DNA from: an uncultured Bacilli bacterium
Lineage (GTDB): Bacteria; Bacillota_I; Bacilli_A; RF39; UBA660
Direction of reading: 5' to 3'
NCBI GenBank assembly: GCA_934101235.1
Contig: CAKORH010000045.1
Location: 1 to 7,413 of the forward strand
DNA: 7,413 bases
Shown here: positions 5,704 to 7,413 of the stretch, piece after piece
Layout: the number at the start of each line of letters is the position of its first letter
How positions within the stretch are numbered: position 1 is the first letter of the stretch
The notes under the pieces: model-generated
The model's input: the letters and a program-made list of their open reading frames with translations, nothing else
Told to the model about the DNA's origin: nothing
The model's database searches: none
Program-made: the position numbers and the translations under genes

Positions 5704-5733
5704 AAGCACTAAAAAATGAATGTTCGAGTAGTT

Positions 5734-5761
5734 ATAATACTCATATAATTTATTATTTCAA
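5734..5761 (-). promoter_or_regulatory. Promoter of the small peptide (toxin-like) mRNA
   Basis: On the minus strand TTGAAA (5761-5756) and TATTAT (5739-5734) each match consensus at five of six positions, with a 16-base spacer. The predicted start is near 5727-5725, giving a 5' UTR of about 60 nt, much longer than the 10-20 nt leaders predicted elsewhere in the window. Confidence 0.55.
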
Positions 5762-5781
5762 GCATTTCGACAAAACTAGAT

Positions 5782-5812
5782 AAAAAAAGATATTTTATAC
5801 AATATCTTTTTT
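5782..5812 (-). terminator. Strong terminator after rmuC, possibly bidirectional
   Basis: A perfect 12-bp stem (5783-5794 with 5801-5812) encloses a 6-base loop. In the minus direction the stem ends in a run of seven T (5788-5782), just beyond the rmuC stop. In the plus direction it ends in six T (5807-5812), so it could also stop plus-strand transcripts. It insulates the VTT-rmuC unit from the small peptide locus. Confidence 0.8.
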
Positions 5813-5814
5813 GC

Positions 5815-6891
5815 TTATTCTTTATGTTCTATTAAATCACTACTTATATTTACACTGTTTATTGCATCAAATCTCTTAGTTATCTTTTCAGTTGTTGTAT
5901 GAATATCTTTTACATCTTTACTTACCGTATCAATACTACGTGATAACTTATCCCATCTATCTTTATATCTATCAAATTCTATACCTAACTTATTTAATTC
6001 ATTATGTATTACTTTAGCATATTTATCTCTTTCCATATTCTTTAATATCATACTTATTATTGTTAGAGTACTCATTAATGTTGTAGGACTAGTTATCCAT
6101 ACTTTAGATGCATAACTATATTTAACTAAATCAGGATGATATGCATTAATTTCCGCAAATATAGCTTCTGCTGGTAAAAACATAATTGCTTCACTACTAG
6201 TTACACCTGGTACTATATATTTTTCTTTAATTGCATCTATATGTTTCTTTACATCTGCTTTAAATAATTTAGTAGCAGCTTCACGTTCACCATTTGATAA
6301 TGTTCTATCAGTCATTCTCCTATAATTTTCTAATGGAAACTTACTATCAATACATATTGTACCTAATGGTTCTGGTGCAAATAATATTGCATCTGATATA
6401 TAACCGTTACCTAAACTATATTGTGTTTGATATATTTTATCATTCTTACCAAATACACTATCTAAAATATAATTTAAATTAGTTTCTCCAAATATACCTC
6501 TTGTTTTTTTATCTGTAAGAACTGATTGTAAACTTACTATTTCACCTGATAAACTATCTATTTTCTTTTGTGCTTCATCTATTTTTGATAATCTTTCTAA
6601 AATATTAGTAAATGTTTTATTAGTTTTCTCAAAATTAACATCTAATCTTTCATTTACTTTATCATTTATATTATTTAATCTATTAATAATTACTTCATTT
6701 AATTTATTAAAATCTTCATTAATAGTTCTAGAAAAATTAAATTTAAATTCACCTAATTCTTTAGTTAAATCTGTTTCTAATTTTCCTAATCTTTCTATAG
6801 TATCATTACTATTTTTATCATTTTTCTTTATTAAATTTATAATATTTAATATTATACTAATAATCAATAACCCTATAATAACATAATTCAT
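5815..6891 (-). CDS. rmuC: RmuC family DNA recombination protein
   Basis: RmuC proteins have a restriction-endonuclease-like fold and limit DNA inversion at short inverted repeats in E. coli; the biochemical activity is not well defined. The 358-residue protein has an N-terminal membrane anchor (about residues 3-21), a long Lys/Glu/Asn-rich coiled coil (about 25-125) and the RmuC domain (about 130-330). Family landmarks are RGIFGETNLNYIL (131-143), SDAILFAPEP (166-175), IDSKFPLENY (181-190, carrying the nuclease-like D-x-K), FLPAEAIFAE (238-247) and SPTTLMSTL (268-276). Start ATG at 6891 with AAAGAGGG upstream. It overlaps the stop of the preceding VTT-protein gene by 4 bases (ATGA), implying coupled translation. 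Terminated by the hairpin at 5782-5812. Confidence 0.93.
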   Translation of the reverse strand: MNYVIIGLLIISIILNIINLIKKNDKNSNDTIERLGKLETDLTKELGEFKFNFSRTINEDFNKLNEVIINRLNNINDKVNERLDVNFEKTNKTFTNILERLSKIDEAQKKIDSLSGEIVSLQSVLTDKKTRGIFGETNLNYILDSVFGKNDKIYQTQYSLGNGYISDAILFAPEPLGTICIDSKFPLENYRRMTDRTLSNGEREAATKLFKADVKKHIDAIKEKYIVPGVTSSEAIMFLPAEAIFAEINAYHPDLVKYSYASKVWITSPTTLMSTLTIISMILKNMERDKYAKVIHNELNKLGIEFDRYKDRWDKLSRSIDTVSKDVKDIHTTTEKITKRFDAINSVNISSDLIEHKE

Positions 6892-7413
6892 TCTAATCCC
6901 TCTTTCTTATTTACATATTTACTAATAATAAAACATAATACTAATAATATACTAATATAAATTAAATTAACTGGATTTTTTATACTATTAAGTAAACTAG
7001 TACCTATAAATCCCCAAAATATTACTAAAAATACTTTTCCAATTAATAATGCATAAAAATACTTTTTTCTATCTATCCCACATAATCCAGCAGCTATATT
7101 AACCATAAATGCTGGCGTAAATGGTAATGCAATTATTAAACATAAGTTTTCAAATTTAATTTTCTTAATAGATTTAGTTATTCTTTTTAATTTTTTTCTA
7201 TCTTTTCTATCTAAAAATCTATCAAATACTTTTTTCAATTTAGTACTAAATATACCATATGATATTAAACAACCTAATACAGTAAAAATATAACTAATTA
7301 TAAAACCTACAAATGAACCTAATTTATAAAATAATATTGTAATAAATACACTTAAAGGAAGTATTGGTACCATAGATTCAATAAGTATTAAAAAACAAGA
7401 TAATACATATCCC
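6888..7413 (-). CDS. VTT domain (TVP38/TMEM64, DedA-like) membrane protein, N-terminus outside window
   Basis: Multi-span membrane protein of the SNARE-associated/VTT superfamily; members act in lipid scrambling or undecaprenyl-phosphate recycling, but the role of this one cannot be assigned. The reading frame stays open past the ATG at 7373 to the window edge, adding 13 residues that complete the family's ILIESMVPILPLSVF motif. The ATG at 7373 is therefore internal and the real start lies upstream. Other landmarks in the 174 visible residues are a Gly-containing helix (FTVLGCLISYGIF), a highly basic cytoplasmic loop (RFLDRKDRKKLKRI region) and LPFTPAFMVNIAAGLCGIDR followed by a helix with IGKVFLVIFWGFIG. 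At least four membrane segments are visible. It ends in TGA within the ATGA overlap with rmuC. Confidence 0.85.
   Translation of the reverse strand, partial: GYVLSCFLILIESMVPILPLSVFITILFYKLGSFVGFIISYIFTVLGCLISYGIFSTKLKKVFDRFLDRKDRKKLKRITKSIKKIKFENLCLIIALPFTPAFMVNIAAGLCGIDRKKYFYALLIGKVFLVIFWGFIGTSLLNSIKNPVNLIYISILLVLCFIISKYVNKKEGLE

Larger units (their letters stand above)
5470..5725. repeat. Imperfect inverted repeat linking the 5' ends of the two convergent RNAs
   Basis: Plus-strand 5470-5496 and minus-strand 5725-5701 align with 23 identical positions over 27 columns (two mismatches, two single-base gaps). The first 12 bases (GAACATTCATTT) are identical and the ends share TGCnTACC. Each arm begins within a few bases of a predicted transcription start. 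The centre between the arms (5497-5700) contains the small RNA terminator and the peptide gene. Confidence 0.8.

Noticed and set aside
5257..5814. Known structured RNA (6S, RNase P, SRP RNA, tmRNA or a riboswitch) in the large gap
   Set aside because: None of their core motifs were seen on either strand. The region is instead explained by two short convergent transcription units.
6294..6482. Plus-strand open frame of 62 codons
   Set aside because: It is antisense to the conserved RmuC domain, without its own signals.
6888..6890. Mycoplasma-type code in which TGA is Trp
   Set aside because: Trp codons checked are TGG, the TGA here fits a typical ATGA stop-start overlap, and cell-wall genes are present.
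7371..7373. ATG at 7373 as the start of the VTT protein
   Set aside because: The frame continues to the window edge and the upstream residues (ILIES before MVPILP) belong to the conserved family motif, so the gene is truncated by the window and not started here.

Overview
The window is AT-rich DNA with compact, short-spaced genes, almost all on the minus strand. Strong purine-rich ribosome binding sites, short 5' leaders and hairpin-plus-T-tract terminators point to a low-GC Gram-positive (Bacillota/Bacilli-like) bacterium, perhaps one of the uncultured gut lineages close to the Mollicutes. TGG is used for Trp and TGA appears to act as a stop, so this is the standard bacterial code and not the Mycoplasma code. 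The lineage assignment is inference.

Layout in transcription order (minus strand, high to low coordinates). (1) 7413-5815: a VTT/TVP38-family membrane protein (N-terminus outside the window) overlaps rmuC by ATGA; the pair ends at a 12-bp hairpin terminator. (2) 5814-5257: a 558-base gap that is not empty. It holds what looks like a complete type I toxin-antitoxin locus: a 25-codon hydrophobic peptide gene on the minus strand with its own promoter and strong ribosome binding site, facing a ~67-nt plus-strand RNA with its own promoter and GC-rich terminator. The two predicted RNAs start with nearly the same ~25 bases. (3) 5256-4768 and 4705-3623: two membrane-anchored proteins of unknown function, each with an extended -10 promoter; at least the second one, and probably the first, ends at a terminator. 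(4) 3556-373: murG, ftsQ/divIB, queH and a pseudopilin gene, packed with 1-2 base gaps or overlaps and closed by a terminator. (5) 301-1: the start of topA, whose predicted promoter is nested in the preceding terminator.

The murG operon combines peptidoglycan lipid II synthesis, divisome assembly, queuosine synthesis and a prepilin-like surface protein. The murG-ftsQ part is a remnant of the classic division/cell-wall cluster.

The observation most worth following is the peptide/antisense-RNA pair at about 5466-5761. The inverted repeat would let the 5' end of the peptide mRNA pair with its own 3' UTR, and the same 5' segment also contains an anti-Shine-Dalgarno sequence. This suggests an RNA switch controlled by the small RNA. 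The architecture is read directly from sequence; the toxin function and the switching mechanism are inference.
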